From assembly GCA_021848765.1 (NCBI GenBank), contig JAJZTU010000003.1, forward strand, positions 1 through 43,622: a DNA stretch of 43,622 nucleotides, in the 5' to 3' direction. Position 1 is the stretch's first letter. Each line of letters begins with the position of its first letter. The notes under the pieces are model-generated. The model had not been told where the DNA came from and did not search any database. It saw only the letters and a list, made by a program, of their open reading frames with translations. The stretch is from Bacillota bacterium (lineage in GTDB: Bacteria; Bacillota; GCA-003054495; Carboxydocellales; JAJZTU01). Of this stretch, positions 42,535-43,622 are shown piece by piece. The position numbers and the translations under genes were made by a program.

Positions 42535-42711
42535 GGCTTTTCCTCCTTAAGCAATTCTCCTTCTATTTTCCCACCGGGAGAAAATACTATGAGTAACCGG
42601 CTAACCAATCTAATGCGCCAAACAGTTTACCTGATAGCTTTCGCTGGGTTGGCTGTCTTTTCCTGCTTAAAATGCAAAATTACCCTCCAGAGGGCAATCT
42701 TGCAAAGCAAT

Positions 42712-43622
42712 TTAAGAATCCGTTCTATTGCCATGGCACGCACTGCAGAAGTTCTGCTGCTTGTGGCAGGTTGTACAGCTATTGGCTTTTACCTTTGCTG
42801 CTTGCTCATGTGTAGCCACCCAATTACCGGGATGCGGATTATTTTTGGTGTGACAATCAGTGCAAAAGTTTTTTGCCGCATATTTGGCATATGGGTTGAC
42901 CGGATTTTGACCGGAATGACAATACAGGCACTTATTTGAATCCGCCTTGGCCAATTCGCCGTGGCCCTTGGCAAAACCTCCGGGATGCGGGATAGGCAGT
43001 TTGTGGCAATCCGAGCAGTTGTTAGCCCGCTGTCCCGCTACCGGCTTGGCTCCTTGTTTATGACACTTATTGCAGACCTCCGGGTTAGCCTGATATTCTT
43101 CGGCATGGACCTGCAGGAAGTTTTGCTGGTGTGGGATTACGGTCTTATGACAATCAAAGCAGAAGTTTTGATTGGATTTGGCATTGGCCGCAACATTTAA
43201 TGCGGCATTTGCTTCTCCATCCGGTAGTTTTGTGCCACCTTGGGCTAAGTTAAGCTGATGACAATGGTTGCATTCCTTAATGTTTTTCAGAGCGTACGTC
43301 CCGTGTGCCAAAGCCCATTTTCCCTTGGGCTGGTGACTTTTGGGGACAATATCTTTAATTTGGAGATGACAAGAGGTACACTCATTAGACTTTGGCACCT
43401 TAGCCTGCTTATTCTCAAGCAGTTTGTTGGTATGACAGCTTTGGCAGGCCGCCATAACCTGTTTGGCATCAACCTTATCACTATGGCCTACACCCACATG
43501 ACACAAGGTGCATTTGGTTTCAATCTTGTCATGCTTGGGGTGGTCAAAGCCGATATGTACCCGGTTTTTATACCGCTCATCCCTGGTTTTCGCCAATTCA
43601 GCGGCTAGTTCCTGGTTACCCA
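42712..43622 (-). CDS. multihaem c-type cytochrome (5' end beyond window)
   Basis: The frame is open through the window edge (upstream of the track start, TTG at 43596, it reads GNQELAAELAKTRDERY), so the start, signal and any membrane anchor lie outside. Eleven CXXCH haem-binding motifs are visible (CTLCH, CQSCH, CTSCH, CNHCH, CFDCH, CNKCH, CSDCH, CLYCH, CTDCH, CTTCH, CSACH), with many extra histidines, such as PHPG and IPHQQ, as distal ligands. The protein is lysine-rich. It is extracytoplasmic by chemistry, because haem attaches outside. The NapC/NrfH-like start (RVHIGFDHPKH) suggests a role in passing electrons from the quinone pool to an outside acceptor, but the N terminus is needed. 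Confidence 0.9.
   Translation of the reverse strand, partial: GNQELAAELAKTRDERYKNRVHIGFDHPKHDKIETKCTLCHVGVGHSDKVDAKQVMAACQSCHTNKLLENKQAKVPKSNECTSCHLQIKDIVPKSHQPKGKWALAHGTYALKNIKECNHCHQLNLAQGGTKLPDGEANAALNVAANAKSNQNFCFDCHKTVIPHQQNFLQVHAEEYQANPEVCNKCHKQGAKPVAGQRANNCSDCHKLPIPHPGGFAKGHGELAKADSNKCLYCHSGQNPVNPYAKYAAKNFCTDCHTKNNPHPGNWVATHEQAAKVKANSCTTCHKQQNFCSACHGNRTDS

Overview
This window looks like the chromosome of a spore-forming anaerobic member of the Clostridia, probably a Peptococcaceae- or Thermincola-like lineage. The species call is inference. The evidence is a Firmicutes CggR-controlled glycolytic operon, whiA, rapZ and yvcK, a Spo0E-like phosphatase, a YhcN/YlaJ-like sporulation lipoprotein, a selenocysteine formate dehydrogenase and a multihaem cytochrome c. 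Nearly every gene lies on the minus strand, so transcription runs from high to low coordinates. No rRNA, tRNA or CRISPR array was seen.

Region 1 (1-9381): the glycolytic operon cggR-gap-pgk-tpiA with a good CggR operator, preceded by rpoN (sigma-54). A complete Tn554-type transposon with only tnpA, tnpB and tnpC, and no cargo, sits between pgk and tpiA. Its ends carry repeated copies of an 11-bp motif.

Region 2 (9546-12079): a hexapeptide acyltransferase, a metallo-beta-lactamase-fold hydrolase and whiA.

Region 3 (12.1-33.4 kb): a block of accessory genes lying between whiA and yvcK, which are neighbours in most Firmicutes. It holds a two-component system with HtrA, a subtilisin-like protease and a sporulation lipoprotein. 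Next comes a fluoride-riboswitch-controlled operon (Fe-S scaffold protein, GGGtGRT protein, two CrcB/Fluc channel subunits, DUF190). After that are an ArsR regulator, an FtsL-like protein and a DUF1638-like protein. The remains of an acetoin-dehydrogenase-like cluster follow (lipA, truncated SDR, truncated AcoC-like protein fused end-to-end with a LuxR fragment), then a RelE-type toxin-antitoxin pair. The block ends with a formate channel plus NAD-linked formate dehydrogenase operon whose catalytic subunit reads through an in-frame UGA with a visible SECIS hairpin.

Region 4 (33.4-42.5 kb): yvcK, rapZ, two PHP-domain proteins, a Spo0E-like gene, a ROK glucokinase, a bifunctional phosphoglucose/phosphomannose isomerase and a glycogen-debranching enzyme. 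This is a sugar and glycogen metabolism neighbourhood that fits the glycolytic operon at the other end. Between the isomerase and the debranching enzyme lies a 700-bp gene-free region built from two related, oppositely oriented, about 215-bp palindromes. Each folds as a long stem carrying two short hairpins. The copies differ by compensatory changes in their stems, and all four hairpins share one loop motif. I rank this as the most likely undescribed element in the window.

Region 5 (42.7 kb to the end): the 3' part of a multihaem c-type cytochrome with 11 visible CXXCH motifs, suggesting dissimilatory or extracellular electron transfer.
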